From Clostridiales bacterium (lineage in GTDB: Bacteria; Bacillota; Clostridia; Oscillospirales; CAG-272): DNA of 64,000 bases. This document shows positions 63,110 to 64,000 of the stretch, piece after piece. Below the pieces are notes generated by a model. That model worked only from the letters and a program-made list of their open reading frames with translations, was not told where the DNA came from and ran no database searches. Where the stretch lies: contig JAAZIU010000013.1 in the NCBI GenBank assembly GCA_012800735.1, forward strand, positions 1-64,000, in the 5' to 3' direction. Each line of letters opens with the position of its first letter. Position 1 is the first letter of the stretch. The translations under genes and the position numbers were made by a program.

Positions 63110-63550
63110 TTATCCTGTTTGTTGTTTTTTTTGCTTTTGCAGATCAAGCCAGTCCTGAAGTATTATCTGAGCGGAAAGGGTATCTATCACGCTCTTTCGT
63201 TTTTTTCCGCGGGTATCTGTCGCGTTGAGATATTCCGAAGCCGAAACGGTTGTCAGCCTCTCGTCGAATAACTCAACCTCGCGCCCGGAAATTTCTCTTA
63301 ATATCTCGGCGAATCGCCCCGCCTTTTCCGCCCGCGGTCCCGGAGTGCCGTCCATGTTGTAAGGACAGCCGATAACTATTTTAACTGCGTTATATTCATC
63401 GCAGTATCTTGTTATTTTATTTGCCAGATCGCGCATTCCGTTGGCCTTAAGGGTACACAGACCACCGGCTAAAAATCCCGATGCGTCGCTGACGGCAAGT
63501 CCGGTGCGGGTATCGCCGAAGTCGACTCCGATAACTCGTTTTTCTGTCAT
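63110..63550 (-). CDS. ruvX: RuvX/YqgF putative Holliday junction resolvase
   Basis: RNase H-like nuclease implicated in rRNA maturation and recombination. The 146-residue protein starts VIGVDFGDTRTGLAVSD (catalytic Asp in DFG), then IVIGCPYNMDGTPGPRA and FDERLTTVSASEYL, with C-terminal KSVIDTLSAQIILQDWLD holding the final Asp. ATG 63550 overlaps the preceding stop by 4 nt. The length is normal. Confidence 0.94.
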   Translation of the reverse strand: MTEKRVIGVDFGDTRTGLAVSDASGFLAGGLCTLKANGMRDLANKITRYCDEYNAVKIVIGCPYNMDGTPGPRAEKAGRFAEILREISGREVELFDERLTTVSASEYLNATDTRGKKRKSVIDTLSAQIILQDWLDLQKQKKQQTG

Positions 63551-64000
63551 ATGTCGGTGTCTTCGACTTGCTTCGGCGGCGGGTAAATCGAATCGGCAAA
63601 TGCAACCGAGTCGACCGAGGCGACTGTCGGAGGCCATGCGCCGTACATTCTCGCTTCGTTCACTCCTTCGGTTATGTCTTTTATAAATTCCAGGAGATCA
63701 TTCCATACCGTTTCGCGGTCGGTCTCGTTTAGTATTTCATGGCGGTCGCCGGAGTAAATCTTTATCCTAAGGTCGTTTACCTCCCGCTCGTTTAAATCAT
63801 CGTAGACTTCATTCGGTCCCTTGCCGTTTCCGCCGACGGGGTCATCGGCTCCGGATATGATATATATCGGCAGCGATAAAGGAACTTTTTCCGCCCAGCC
63901 TTCTTCGGTAACATTTTTCATAAGCAGAAACTCCTGCCTGAAACCTTCGGCTGTAAACGGGAAGCCGCAGTATTTGTCTTCCGAATATTTCTTGACTATT
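63547..64000 (-). CDS. Alpha/beta hydrolase, lysophospholipase/monoacylglycerol-lipase-like (partial)
   Basis: The frame stays open to the right edge of the window, so the N-terminus and nucleophile are outside. The visible ~150 residues contain the acid loop YIISGADDPVGGNGKGPNEVYD (catalytic Asp) and YSGDRHEILNE (catalytic His), as in serine hydrolases of the PldB/Hydrolase_4 family. An insert after the core (NEARMYGAWPPTVAS) and a Pro-rich end are unusual. It leads the run lipase-ruvX-hisS-receptor on the minus strand. Confidence 0.82.
   Translation of the reverse strand, partial: IVKKYSEDKYCGFPFTAEGFRQEFLLMKNVTEEGWAEKVPLSLPIYIISGADDPVGGNGKGPNEVYDDLNEREVNDLRIKIYSGDRHEILNETDRETVWNDLLEFIKDITEGVNEARMYGAWPPTVASVDSVAFADSIYPPPKQVEDTDI

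Noticed and set aside
1-64000. CRISPR array, prophage or complete insertion sequence
   Set aside because: No direct-repeat array, phage structural genes or paired element ends were seen; only the integrase tail at the left edge.

Overview
The window looks like chromosome from a spore-forming-lineage anaerobe of class Clostridia (Bacillota). The signs are spoVG, a DivIVA-like coiled-coil protein, lipoprotein-anchored solute receptors, a tig-clpP-clpX cluster, Na+-linked decarboxylase genes, and near-consensus sigma-A promoters that almost all have 17-nt spacers. Base composition is intermediate and TGA is used as a stop (genetic code 11). An Oscillospirales- or Christensenellales-like gut or rumen bacterium is plausible, but that placement is inference.

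Layout. 1-1100: tail of an IS-type integrase, then tmk. 1173-5871: two secreted, C-terminally membrane-anchored surface proteins, one a degenerate glycosidase-like TIM barrel and the other a BspA-type leucine-rich repeat protein. 6140-14199: a complete oligopeptide-type ABC importer whose receptor and second permease are both unusually enlarged, followed by a small membrane protein. 14525-19549: a biotin-dependent Na+-pump or transcarboxylase operon with both a 12S-type (MmdA-like) and a 5S-type carboxyltransferase. 19647-23166 (minus): tig-clpP-clpX. 23319-29624: two phosphoesterases, an FGGY sugar kinase, a DivIVA-like protein and RecQ. 29643-34623 (minus): nucleoside kinase, trkA and two tandem trkH paralogs. 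34809-37792: sugar isomerase, sialidase-like protein and ComEC-type hydrolase. 37966-42935: branched-chain amino acid ABC importer livJHMGF. 43123-49267: FKBP lipoprotein, xylA, ABC exporter, MATE transporter and tRNA-Trp. 49325-57415: metallopeptidase, then a carbohydrate group (DHDPS-family lyase, TIM-barrel glycosidase-like protein, isomerase, GH51 arabinofuranosidase) and an amidohydrolase/AAC(3)-family pair. 57471-64000: murC, spoVG, a SLOG protein, and a minus-strand run of lipase (partial), ruvX, hisS and an orphan solute-binding lipoprotein.

Functionally the window suggests a peptide- and amino-acid-using fermenter that also takes up plant pentoses (GH51 arabinofuranosidase, xylose isomerase, an FGGY kinase). 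It appears to recover decarboxylation energy as a sodium gradient and to manage K+ with Trk.

The least ordinary signals are: (i) both trkH paralogs appear to start at AUA behind a well-placed Shine-Dalgarno; (ii) the second Opp-type permease carries an extracytoplasmic insert built of about four ~60-residue repeats, matched by an insert in its receptor; (iii) the 12S-plus-5S sodium-pump operon; and (iv) the paired surface proteins at 1173-5871. No CRISPR array, prophage or complete insertion sequence was seen, and most of the window is ordinary core genome.
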